Shown: piece by piece, positions 10,846-23,077 of the stretch
How positions within the stretch are numbered: the stretch's first letter is position 1
Layout: every line of letters starts with the position of its first letter
NCBI GenBank assembly: GCA_019054805.1
Contig: JAHQIY010000018.1
Span: 124,001 to 188,000 of the forward strand
Source: Brachionus manjavacas
Taxonomy: Eukaryota; Rotifera; Eurotatoria; Ploima; Brachionidae
Length of the DNA: 64,000 nt
Direction: 5' to 3'
The notes under the pieces: model-generated
Seen by the model: only the letters and a program-made list of their open reading frames with translations
Database searches by the model: none
What the model was told of the DNA's origin: nothing
Position numbers and translations under genes: made by a program

Positions 10846-13800
10846 TCAAAGACCGATCACTTTTTGAACAATTGATTTATAGCCACGACTTGATTAAAAA
10901 TTAAATAAATAAAAAAAAAAAAGCAAATATACCATTCATTAGTAGTCCATTGATTAAGTTGGTCGACACCATTTTTAAGACTATCAGCAATAATCGGACT
11001 CACTTCTTTTAGTTTAACCAAACGCATCACATCGCTTATTACCGAAAATTTCTTCAAAACTATTGCCAGAACCAGAACCCATTCGTAGCACTTCGAATTC
11101 AAAAATGTATCCAACATAAAACTTTTTTTTTAATTTTTAAATTTTCTAAATAAAAAAATGAGAAAAAAATAACTTTATTTGTTTTTTAGAGTTAGCAGAG
11201 CCAGTGTTCGCCAGCTCCTGAGCCATTAAATCAAAGTCGTACAAACTGTTCGCTGTATCATCAATTGGTTTGTATTCTTGGACAAAAATTTAGTCAAATT
11301 TTCCAAAAAAAACAAAAGAACTCAATCAACTACCTTCTTCCGTCTGATCAAGTTCATTGTAAATAAAATCAGATATTTTATTATTTTTATCAGACTCGTT
11401 CAATTCAACCACAAAAGAGTTTGCTTTTGATAAAAAAACTCAAATAAAGTCTTGAAAAAATAAAATACTTTTATTAAATTGATTGACCAGTATTGGGTAC
11501 GGCCAGTTGAAATCAAAGTGAACATTTGATATGGCTTGGACATAGTTGTCGATAATGGACACTTGTCTTTTTAAAAAATTATAAAAATATATTTTTTTAA
11601 AGTTTTTAATTTAAATATTTAGAATACTGAAATTGAACAAGCCAATTTTCAATGTTCAGAAAGGACAAATTGGAAAACATCTCAAACAACTGTTTTAGTC
11701 TGAAACTTTTGAGCAATTCGCTGGCATAATCGTGGATGATGGTTTCAATGGTTTTCTTGTACAACTCAAAATCAGATGGGGGCTTTACTTGGTCATCGAC
11801 AAAAGACACTTTTTTGGTCAATGACTTTGAGCTTGTTTGATGCTTCAATTTCGAGTCTTCTTTTGGCAACTGACCGAGAGACGAAGTCGATGTCCGAGCA
11901 CTGTTAATCGAGTTCTTTTGACTCAACAGTTTTATATTCTTGGGACTATCAACGTTATAGGACGAGTTTTGGCTTTCAGCTGAATGATTAAACACTTCAT
12001 TCTCATAATCAGAAGGATCTTTTTAAATTTTAATTTATTAAAAATTAAATTAAGTAATTTCAATTTTAAAATTTATTAAAAAAATGATTTTTTTTTGCCT
12101 TTCAAGCTTTTTTAAAATTTAATTTTTTAATTTTTTATTTAAAGTATTTCCATGTATCAGCATTTATTTATTAATGGTTACATGAACTCAAAGAGTCATA
12201 AATTTACTGCTATTATTTAAATATTTTAAAATTTTGAAAAAAATTTTTTTTTTAATCTAGATTCTTAAAGCAGTAAAATTTTGTGAAAATAGAATTAATT
12301 ACCAGAGATTTTTCTTCTAAAAAATTTAAATAGGATATTCGAAATAAAGTTTTTTTGGGACTTTTCTGAAAAAATTTAAATAAACAATTGGCAATTTTTT
12401 TTTCCTATTTAACTTTTTTGAAATTTTGAAATTACATTTTTCATTAAAACTCAATACTTAAGCATGTTAAAATTTGAAATGTAATTACGCAATTATTTTT
12501 AGATATGTAAAATAGAAATAAAAACCTGCCAATTTGAGTTAGTTTGTGAATGAGCATCATCAAATGACCCCCTAGGTGTTTATTTCTGAATTTTTTTTTG
12601 CTTGTTTTAAATTAACTATGTCAAGTAAGCATCTTAAATCTAATAAATTTATTCAAATCTTAAATTCTTTGATTACTAAATTTATTAAATTCAAAAATAC
12701 TAAATTTGAGCTGTGAATTTTAAATTTTAATTTTAATTCTAATATTACGAATTTTCTAGAAAATTAAAAAAAATTTAAATAAATATTTTTCTAGAATTAA
12801 ATGTTTATCTTTGTTCATAACTTGGCTGTTACTAATTTATTTTGTTAGTTTTACTTATAAAAATTAAAAGATTGTTCAAATCTGTCAATAAGACGACATT
12901 TTCAAAAAAAATTAAATTCTTTGTGAATTTTGAAAAAATATTAAAATTTTTTTAGAATTCATTTTAGAAAATAATCTATAAAATTTTAAAAACTTACCGA
13001 TAGAAGAAAGAAAGCGCGTTATCTCACGCACCAGCTCCCACTGGCAATTCTGCAATGCAGACTTAAGCAGCATATTTGCGAACTAAGCACAAAAATTAGA
13101 AAATAATTTGACAAAATTTTTGATCTACCTTTTCGCAAAGCTTTGAATTCTCTGTATTCTGAATGACTACCAGATAAGAGGAAGCTGTCTCCAGATCATT
13201 TTCACTCAAACATTTCTATAAAAAACTTAAGCATTTCTTTTGACAACTTTTTCAGTCTTTTACCTCATACAAATCACGCGGATGACCTACCACCGAGAAC
13301 AAATAGGGCCAAATGGCCACTTCAGATTTGCGAGTGCAATGAGATATTATTTTGAGATATTCAGGAAAGTCCTCTATAAACTTGATCACATCGGAAAGAA
13401 CAAATTTTGACTTTTCATCCTCGGACAAATTGGCTTCATCCTCTAATATCTTGTGAACCAAAAGTTCGACAATATGCAAAAAATAGGGAAGATATCGATA
13501 TCCATTAAGCAATTTTTTAGCATCAGTAAACAATTTTTTGCGCACAAGACCCTCTAAGATAAACGGCATAAACAACTGAGTCTAAATAAAAAATTTAAAA
13601 AAAATTTTTTCTAAATTTATTTTAATCACTGTTTTTTGAATTTGACAATAAGAATTTTGGTTCAAACAAATCGCTTCCGACTGAGCGCCTATAATTATAG
13701 ACTCGTTGACTAGTAAACCTTTAATTAATAGAATAAATTTAATTTTTTTTCCCATTTAAAAATTTAAAATGTTGTACTAATTGGATAAAAATTTAGGCTA

Positions 13801-16800
13801 AAATTAAGAATTATTCTGTTCGATTGATTCACAGTGGACTCTTCGCCTGATAAAGGGAGCCATAATTTCATTCCGTTTGAGCCACAATGAATCCAAAGGG
13901 AATAATTTATGAGACCATTTAGCAACTTGTGTCTAGGGTTATCTGTGACCACCCAAAAGTTTTCGGTGTTGTCCGAAAGCATTATTGGAGGCAAAGAAGT
14001 AAACTAAAAAATTGAAAATAAATTGAATGAGCTAATTAATGGGAGAATTACAGGTTTGGTTTTGTTAAGGTCTTGTGGAATGGACAGAAGGCCGTCTAGA
14101 TCCGGTTGGAACATGAGCAAATTCCCAGCAATGTTCAACAAAATGCTTTTCATGTTTGAGCTGATGGATTCTATGTTTGACTTTAGGACTTCATTGTAAT
14201 TGCCAATGTAGAGTGGACAAAGGTTGATTGAAACGACCAGGTATGGATTATTGAACACATAGGCATTGATTGGTATTTCGACCAATTTGTTTAGGATTAT
14301 TTTTGAGGCTAAAATAGATTCATTTTATTTTATTAAAATAAATTTTAATATTTTTCCTTTTTATTGTTTTACTTGAATCTTTGCCACCTTCGAGACCAAA
14401 TACCTGAATTTTACAATCTATGCCGAATAATACCAATAGATTGCGGAATATATTCATTTGAAGTATGAGGCATGAAGTCTTGCTTATTTTTGAATAACTA
14501 TTATCTAAATTCGAATTACGTGAGTAAAAGCGAATCTGAAAAAAAAGATAATTAGTAAAAATAGTATAAATTTGTTAGTGTTCCACACGAATATTTGAGC
14601 AAGGTATGGAAGTTACTGTTTAACATTACTAAGCTTGGTAGAAATTGACAAACTAATTTTTTTTTATTTTCTAAAAAATTAAAATTAGAAAAAAAGTTAA
14701 AATTAAATTTTTTATTTCAGAACTTTTGATATAATTGCAGTGTTCTTAGAATAAGTAAAAAGGATCAAATATTGGTTAAAGAGAAAGAAGTTAACTCCTT
14801 ATCTATAAAACAAAATTAAAATTTTTTAAAATATTTGATAAAAACTATTTCAGAGCTAGATTTAATTGTTAAAGATTCTTTTCAAAATGGAATCTGGTTT
14901 TTTGAAAAATAAGGATTTAATTGTCCTTAATAAAATTCAGAAAAATATAGGCACTTTATTTAAAATAAATTTTATACTAAACAATTATAAAAATTTTACT
15001 CAAATAAATGTAATATTTTTGGATGTTAGAATTGTAAATTTGCCGAAAAAAAGCTTTATTTGATAAATAAAAAAATTTATATTTTATTCTTGTGTGACTC
15101 AAATTTTGAATCGATTAGAATAGTTTATATTATAAAATTTAACAAATGTAATTTAATTTAAATAAGTGAATCATGTAGAAGAGCTAAAATAAGAATATTG
15201 GATCATTTATTTTCAATTAGAAAATCCTTAAGGAATTTTAATTCATGTTCGGAAGTTTCTATTTACCATAAAAAATATGTCATGCTGAAAAGGATTTTTC
15301 ATTCTATGTAGTTAATTCTGATTTGAACGAAGACATCTTTCGAAAATTAACTGAAACAAATTATATAAATTTTTATTTTAAATATTCTATACCTATTATA
15401 AACAAAAAATTTCCTAAAAGTGAATATATGGAAACTTTAAGTTTTTTTTTAATAAAAATTTTATATCTTTATTTTTGTTAACTTCGATTAATTATGAAAT
15501 TATGAAATTGATTTTACGATTAAATTGATTAAAAATTATTTTCTGTATATTAATTTTTTCTAATTAACTTTTTTTTCTATAATAACAATTCGAATTTCAT
15601 TATTTGTATTCTATAAAAAAATTTGTTCATTATTTCAGTCTTAAATAATTCAAAAAAAAAAATAATCGATATTTTTAATAATTTCAATTGACTAAATAAT
15701 GTAACGAGAAATTTTAAATATAAAAATTTCAAATAAATGCTTATAAATTTTACAATTAGGATTTATTCAAATTTCTCATTGAAAAAATAATATTTAAATT
15801 TCTTGTTGATAAAAGTTTGATAAATTTTTTTTATTAATTGACAATTAACTAAAAAAATTAGAAAAAACTTGTATTTTTTAGAATACTTTATATTCTCTGT
15901 CTGATTAATTCTTTCAATGCTTTTAAGTGGAAACAATATTCAGGTTTTACTTAATTAATGAATTTTAAGCTTTTTAAGTAAAATTTAAAAACAAAAATAC
16001 CTAATAAACAATTTTTTGGTGATTATTTTTAAGCTTGATCATGGAAATTTAATCATAAACTTCATTTACCCTTTATTGTATGCTAATTAGTATGGATAGA
16101 CAATGATATTTTAATATTGAAAAAAACATTTTCCTTTTTGTACTTTATGGCAATTGTATTTTATTTGACCGTGTTCCTTTTAGCATTTTTTTCTATTTTA
16201 GTCATTTTATAAAAAATCAAGCAGGAATAATCAAACAAGGATCCGGGAATGTTGCAGATAAGAGAATTGTTAGTTTAAAAAAAAATTAATAATTAAACTA
16301 TTAATTAATAAAAATCACAGATTTAATTACCATTAAGTACAAAAAAGTACAAAAACAAATTTATTTTCAATATTCGTATTGTCCATACCTCGCTATTAAG
16401 ACAAAATATATATTGAAAAACAAATAATATCTCCACTACAAATACTATCAATATTTAATTTAATTGGTATCCTATTTAACAGCGTAACTAATTAATTTCT
16501 GTAATGTTTTCATTAGTACCCTTGGGCCCGTCTATCCGATCTTTGCGTAAGACGTATTGGAGCAGATATTTATGCTCCAATGTTAACTTAAACGCTCATG
16601 GTAAAGTTAATCAACTTTCCAGTGATATCGACAAAGATGTCGCAATATCACATCTTCCCCCGCTTTTATAAAGCGAACCGGGACCAGCCATAGACTATTA
16701 TTTTTCCCAGGTACTAACTGAACCTTGTCAGGTAGCCGTTGAACGCACTATAAACATTACTGCCACCGAGAAGCACTTTATTAGTCTTCCGGGGGGCTGT

Positions 16801-19800
16801 TATCCTCGTCGGCAGACGGGCTCAAGGGTACTAATGTAAACATTACAATATCATCACTCAAATTTTTTATAACTCATTATCAACCCCAAAAAAAAAAAAA
16901 AAAGTTTCTCTCTACAAATCAATAATGTCACCCCTAATTATTTTTATATCATTTATTTAAACCTATCTCATTTCAAATTTTTTATACTTATATTTTAAAT
17001 TTTTATTCTAAAATGCTGTCTATAAAGAAGTGCATTTACTTCTTTGACTTGAATGAAATAAGCCAAATCCAATAAATAAATCAAAAAAAAATAAAAATAA
17101 ATAGATTGAAAAATGTCAGAATGCATTCAAGGATTTTAGCGAACTTTTCAAATTCTTCTAAAATTAATTTACTAGAATTTTTTTCGGAATTTCAAAATTA
17201 CAAACATTAATTTTGAGAATTACTTTACAATGATATCATTTTCGACAAAATTTCATTCAATTTTTTTTTAATAAAATGGTTTAAATAAAAAAAATAATCT
17301 ACTTACCTCATTTTTGCTTTCTCCTAAATTAATACAACTCATACAAATAAACTCTTTCCACCACAAAATTCCACCAGTAACTTTAATATCTTTTTCTTGA
17401 TCAGCATTGCCGAAAATTTTCCACTTTCGGGTCAAAAACGAGTAGTGCGTGAACCCGCGTGAGCCAGCCACAGCCAAATACTTACCCTCTACATCAATGG
17501 AAGTCATCTGTTAATTATTTTATTTTTTCTAGATTTGTTTTGAAAGTTTATTCAAAAATACCTTAATGGGATAGTTAGTAGATATGTAAGTTAAAGGCAC
17601 ATTTATTATTTGCCAAATACTATTGCCACCAAGCTTCAGACACGGATATTGGTACTTTTGAGGCAATTTTTTGTTGTCAGTGTCAAGTTTTTCCAAGCTT
17701 CTAGAATTAATTTTGTTCATATTAAGACAGACATACACCTCTCTTTCTCCATTAAGAGCTATATGCTCTACATTACTCTTAATTTAAAAAAATTAAATAA
17801 AAATTAATTGTTTAATTAAATAGAAAACCATTGAAAAATTATTCAAATTCGAACATTTGAGGGTTTTCAACTGCATCATTTGTCCGAGTGAATTTTCGCT
17901 CGGTTGGGCGTACAACCAAATCGAATAGCCGTCAAAACCAAAGTCCTAGAGATTAATTTAAACATTCTAAAGATGAAAATTTTATTCTTAAAAAAATTAC
18001 TAAATTTTTGACAAATTTTAGACTTTCACTTAAGCATCCGTAGTAAAAAAGCTCTCTGGACTCATAAAGCGGTGTGCCAAATACACTGAATAAACAAAAA
18101 GTTCCATTGTCGTACAAAACTGTCAGGCATTTAAAATCTGGTGTCCATTTAAGACAAACTGCATTCGAATTGTCGTGCAGACGTGACTCTGTTTCGAAGT
18201 AGTTGGATATTTTGAGGGAGGTGTAATCATCCGGCTGATAGTAGGCCACTGTAATTCCACTGGAAAAAAAAATTAAATTTAGACAATTTTCTGTACAAGG
18301 CTCACTTCCTGCATCCAAAAACCAAAATTCGGTACTGAGGGTTAACAGCGACACATTTGTGCAACAATGCTTTGTCATTGACCACTGTTTTTGCGATTAG
18401 GCCGCGAAACACATTGGAACTATCCGAGTACAAGTAGATGGCTCCTGCGTCAGACAGAACTCCGGCAAGGTACAGAAAACCATCGTCAACACCCAATTCA
18501 AAGTCGATGACATAAATATTGTCTTTAAGCTTAAATACTGCTCAAATTTAGATGGATGATGTTTGGAATTTTTATTTTTACATTCTCCGTCAGACTCAAT
18601 TTTAAAATAAAGTCTGTGCAAATGCAGAAAAAAGTGGTCATGTCTTGCTTGATCGTTCCAAGGAACTTTTATTATTTTTCCATTTAGAAGAGACACATAA
18701 ATTTCATCATTGAAGCCAAATATGCTTAAAAAATTGGAAATAAAATGAGGCTAAAATAAGGAATGAAGTTTTCTGAGCGCCTACTATTTGTGAGCGTGCT
18801 GAATATGGATCGAAAATTCGTGAGCTATTCTACAGCTAAGTAAAGGGTTTTGATATTGGACTTGATTGGAAAATAAAGAATCATTCCTTAAAATTAGAAT
18901 TTAATTTGAAATAGATTTTAATAAAGGATACTTAGACCCAAAAACTTAATCAAATATTTTACACAAATATTAATATTGCGTTTTAAACCATCTTTATTTT
19001 TTAAAAACTATTTTTTCAAAAGCTTCAATTTTTCTTCTACTTTAAAAATTTTTTAATATACGTCAAATCGGATACGTTCGCCTCTTTGTTAAAATGACAA
19101 ATTTTCTTTTTTAGATTTTCTTAAATTTTTGTTTAAATTAAAAAGAGCAAAGAATAGAAGTTCCAATTCGGTTTTATCATGAAATCAAACAATTAATAAT
19201 AAACTTTTCTCTTTAATTTTTGTTTGAAACATTAGTAATTTTACTTTTTTTTAATTTTTCGAGCTAATGCTCCTTTTGATTAAAAAATTAAAAATTAGCG
19301 TAAAATATTTAATAGCAAAAAAAAACTTACTTTGAATCAAAATGAAAAACTTTACCGCTGTATTTTTTTTTTATAAAATAAAACTTTTTTATTTTCGTTA
19401 CTGTTATTTAACCGCTGTTTGAAAATAACTTATTACATTTTGTTTAAAAAAAATTATATTTTGGACAAAAAAGTTCACTTGAAATTAATTAATTTCTGCT
19501 GATTTTAATTTATTCTTGTTGAAAACAATTTGTTTTATTATAAAGCCAAAAATTATATGTTAGAACTAGATAAATAAGTAAATTTTCAAAAATTAATTTC
19601 TTTTAAAACAATTTAAAAAAATTAAATTTATAGTTATGATAATTATTACATTTTTTTTTCATTCAAATAAAAGTAAAAAGAATCAAAATAACAAAAAAAA
19701 TTCAAAAAATTCTGAATCAAAGAGCAACATACTTAGTTGCACCTTTTTTACCTAAAATTTAATCTTTTTTACCTTTTTTTAGTATAATTAATCAATAATC

Positions 19801-22800
19801 AAATTAAATCAAATCGATGTTTTTTTGTGTCTTTTATTTTAAATAAGAAAAATTATTTTAGGTAAAATGGTGCAACTGAGTATGCTGCACTATGTTTCAG
19901 TATTTTTTAGAAATTTATCTTACTATCTTTTATTTTAATTTAACATACCAATCTTTGATAAATTCCATAATCTCCAATACTGAATCCGATACTGAACTTG
20001 ATCAAGAAATTATCCTGAATTTTAGTCGAGATATGGACAGAATTCTTTAGAGGAATCCTTAGAAGATCCATTTTAAGATCTTATCAAGAATTTTTAAAAT
20101 GGGTAATGGAAATTAATTTTCAAAAAATATGAGACTTATACGGAATGTTTTTTTCTAGATTTTATTTTGGAAAATGAGATCAGTTAATAGTCAGAATTTA
20201 TAAATTATTCAGTTTTAGGTAAAGTATCCTTTTAAAAATTTTATTTAGATTGGTTTTACCATGCGCTTTGGGCTGATGATGAGTCAGTAATGACAAAATC
20301 ATTCTCGTATATTATTTTATAATAGATAATATAACCTTTAGTAGTCTTAGTGAATTTAATTATGGTCATTTATCTTTAATTAATTAAATGCTTACCATAA
20401 CAGCTATTTTGGTTGAATCATCATTCCATTCAACCGAATGATTTTCGCCATGAATTGATATCGAGTTGTCCGCTCGCTGATGAAACGCGATTAACAAATT
20501 AGACTTGAATTTAAAAATTTTAAATAAAATTTTATTTTTGGCTTTCTTAGATTTATATCATCCTAATTTTCTAATTCGCAGCATACATGGATAGCGCTTG
20601 GATTACATCTTCTGTAAACGGTTGGTTCGACGGAAGAGCACAAGGCCATCCAGTCACTAACAATGCTCTCGAGTCTAACAACAATATTATTAAGGATTTA
20701 CTTGAGAGAAAAACTCTAAAACTAGCCGAATTTTTAGAAAATCTCGATAGACATGTTTTCTCAACATGGTCCTTTCAGCGAAATGCTATTCGACCAGATC
20801 AAAAAATATTTTCAAAAGAACCAAACGTATCAATTGATTACTTCAAGCGAACTTTTGCCTGGAAACTTTTAGGCCTTAAAGTAATAAAGCAGAATTTTTC
20901 TGGTAAATCTTTCTTTTTCATAGAGCGTACTCCGAAAGAATCAACAACAACTCAAGTGTTAACAACAATTCAAGTTTGCGCGTCAAAAAAAAAGAGGCAG
21001 ACCACGTAAAAGACCTTTAGAACAACAAGAACCAAGCAACGCGCCAATAAACGAACTAGTACCAAGTGTTTTCGACAAAGATCGCTGTAAAAAATTTCTT
21101 CAATTAATTAATAAATGCGAATGGGACGATTTCCAGCAATTTCTTGAAACTTTTCAAGAACTACGCATCGTACAATTAAACCAAGATAATTGGAAGCTTA
21201 GCACATGTACATGTTCATCATGGTTCAAACATTACATGTGCAAGCACATCATCGGGATTGCTTATCGTGAACGTCTATTTGACGAGTTTCCTAAAGAATC
21301 TTGGTGTCTAACTTTGGGTCAAGTCGCAAGTGCTGGGAGACCGAAAAAAATGGCTAAAGTATTGGCAAAGTAAGTTTAACCTTTTACATTTAAATTAAAA
21401 ATAAGAACGTCAAATATTTTTACTTTTTTAATGGATATTTTTCTCTTTTTTTTGGTGAATATTTGACTTTTTTTTGCGAAAAAATTTGACTGTTATCAAA
21501 AAAATTTGATACTTTCTAATTTGACATTTCTTTAATAAATTTGACAAAAAAACATAATATTTGACGTTCTTATTTTTAATTTGACATATTAAAATTTGAC
21601 AAATGATCGAATAAAATTTGACAAAATAATTTTTTAAAATTTGACATTCCTTTGAAAAATTTGACTATAATAATATATCCATTTTCTAAAAGTATCAATA
21701 ATTAAAAAATCGTTTTTTTAATTAAATATTTAAAGTGATTAATCAAATTTTTTCATTCATTGTAAAAATTTTTAAAAAATTTACGTAAACTTAAGTAAAT
21801 TTCAATTTTTTATAGTGAATAATGGAAAAAATAATAAAAAGTAAGATTTCCTTTTATATTTTTTTTTTAGAAAAACTTTTTTTTCTTAATAAAAAGATAA
21901 TTAAGATAAAAAAGTAAAATTTTTTGGAAAAATTTGCAAATTTAAAAAAATCCTTGTTTTTTAAAAAAAAATCAAAATTCTTCAATATATTGGATATTTT
22001 TGTTTTTACAACATTTAATGTAAAATATGGTAAATTCATGGTTTTTTACATTTTGTAAATTTAGAAAATTCTACGTGAATTAAGGGAAAATACAAAAAGC
22101 CGAACACCACTGTTGCTATTTAAAATTTTTGAATTTATTTTAAGTTTGTATATAATATTTGATATTTTTTATTACAAAAATTTCTCATATTTAAAAAATT
22201 AAAGCTTAGTAAAAAAAAAGACTACAATCGAAAAATTTTGTTCAGAATTTTTTCAAGTTTCATAGTCTAAAAATTTAAAAATAAAAATTCGGATGGTAAT
22301 GGGTTTAGAAAGAGTAGATGTGGCTTAAGTGGTAAAATTTTTTAAATTAAAATAAAAAAACGAAATATTTTTTCAATATATAAATAACATACTTTATAAA
22401 TAATATATAACTAACTTAATAACTTCTTGTTTTGGAAGCTTTGGAAGCCTTATTAAAAGATTACCGAAGATCCTAAAGAAAACCATCTTGTAGGCCTTAA
22501 AAATAATTATATTTATGCTTCACTTTTTTCAAAAGACTATAATTATTTATTAATTAAAAAGATAAAAAAAATAAAACAACATTGAAAAGCTTTAAGTGAA
22601 TATTTTAAGTTGTTTTAATTTAAGATCATCTTAAAATTTGTTTACTTTATTGTTAAATTTTTCAAAGAATTTTCAAAAATTAAATAAATCTAAAATAAAT
22701 TGTTTTTTTTTTATTTAATTAGATTTAATTACAGGGAAGAAACTGTTGACTTTAAAAATAAAAATTAGAAAAAACTTACATTACAGTACCATATCATGAT

Positions 22801-22920
22801 ATCATTGCTGGTAATGGCACACATAAACATGTTATCTTTGTTAGCTTTGATAAACTTCACATGACCAATGTCTGATATGGGCACATTTATAACCTTGGGA
22901 CTTTCGATCACATAATACAT
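10846..22920 (-). CDS. RIC1: RIC1 homologue, RAB6A exchange factor subunit
   Basis: RIC1 pairs with RGP1 as a Golgi guanine-nucleotide exchange factor for RAB6A. Exons in transcript order: 22780-22920, 20396-20503, 19949-20014, 18785-18886, 18582-18724, 18306-18537, 18001-18259, 17829-17945, 17562-17777, 17307-17507, 14373-14535, 14052-14308, 13778-14003, 13630-13718, 13264-13581, 13129-13215, 12998-13082, 11628-11979, 11469-11566, 11334-11423, 11174-11276, 10933-11121, 10846-10888. All resolved junctions agree in phase except one: a short exon of length 3n+2 is missing between 19949 and 18886. The N-terminus starts MYY and reaches SIWY-like MIWYCN, as in the family. The beta-propeller half holds AVAGSRGFTHYS and VTGGILWW; the helical RIC1 domain holds HCTRKSEVAIWPYLFS. 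About 1,230 residues. The start is the ATG at 22920. Confidence 0.93.
16502..16845. mobile_element. Hairpin-rich miniature inverted-repeat element
   Basis: The ends (16502-16533 and 16814-16845) are 32-bp inverted repeats with two mismatches, starting TAATGTTT and containing CATTAGTACCCTTG. The interior is far richer in G and C than the flanking RIC1 intron and contains several perfect or near-perfect hairpins: 16556-16581 (9-bp stem), 16603-16618, 16622-16651 (two stacked stems, 7 and 5 bp) and 16661-16675. No reading frame is present. TA at both ends fits a Tc1/mariner-type target site. A miniature transposon is the simplest reading; a structured noncoding RNA cargo cannot be excluded. Confidence 0.7.
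20582..21373 (+). mobile_element. MULE transposase C-terminal fragment, frameshifted
   Basis: Lies antisense in RIC1 intron 1. The frame starts after a splice-acceptor-like CTAATTCGCAG. It has the TNNALESNN motif around the third catalytic acidic residue of Mutator-like transposases, an AT-hook-like RGRPRKRP, and a SWIM zinc finger (C-T-C, then C-K-H near 21208-21248). The frame is broken near 20985 in an A-run, so the AT-hook and SWIM parts lie in a different frame. The 3' end at GCAAAGTAAGT could be a stop or a donor. The first two catalytic residues are absent. Confidence 0.8.
21400..21665 (+). repeat. Dispersed ATTTGAC direct-repeat cluster
   Basis: At least ten direct copies of ATTTGAC spaced about 13-30 bp apart, most preceded by AA, lie just 3' of the MULE fragment. 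Spacing is irregular and the intervening sequence differs, so this is not a tandem satellite or CRISPR array. Subterminal motif clusters of this kind are known transposase-binding regions in several DNA transposons. Confidence 0.6.
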
Positions 22921-23000
22921 TCTTAAAGATATTTTTAATTCAATTTGAGCTTGTTTGAACAAAACTAATGAGCTATTAAACTCATTTAAAAGCCTAGACA
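22921..23000 (-). promoter_or_regulatory. Probable spliced-leader acceptor and RIC1 5' leader
   Basis: A pyrimidine-rich tract ends in TTTTGTCTAG at 22994, followed by a 73-nt leader to the RIC1 ATG at 22920. No donor partner is visible in the short gap after eIF3e, so a trans-spliced leader is a natural explanation. It is inferred from position and consensus only. Confidence 0.45.
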
Positions 23001-23024
23001 AAAGGACAAATAGAAAAATAAAAA

Positions 23025-23047
23025 TTTATTCATCGAAAAATTTTATT
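23025..23047 (-). terminator. eIF3e polyadenylation signals
   Basis: Two AATAAA hexamers on the minus strand, at 23042-23047 and 23025-23030, lie 31-53 nt after the eIF3e stop codon and just upstream of the RIC1 leader acceptor. This is the expected order for 3' processing of eIF3e before RIC1 begins. Confidence 0.5.
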
Positions 23048-23077
23048 AATAAATCTTCTATTTTTTTCAATGAATGT

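Noticed and set aside
11980-12020. Apparent frameshift in RIC1 near 12000
   Set aside because: Using the acceptor ending at 11980 instead of the one near 12020 keeps phase on both sides, so no frameshift is needed.
19949-20030. Plus-strand acidic frame (NTESDTEL) as a transposase N-terminus
   Set aside because: It is the antisense of RIC1 exon 3, whose phase and alignment fit; no continuation to a transposase exists.
21400-21665. CRISPR array
   Set aside because: Repeat unit is only 7-8 bp, spacing is irregular, and the genome is eukaryotic.
21854-22039. Minus-strand 61-codon frame
   Set aside because: Almost only Phe, Lys, Asn, Ile and Leu; typical AT-rich noise.
22921-23001. N-terminal extension of RIC1 from an alternative start at 23001
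   Set aside because: The family begins at the MYY-type start (22920), and the extension would begin upstream of the strong acceptor at 22994.
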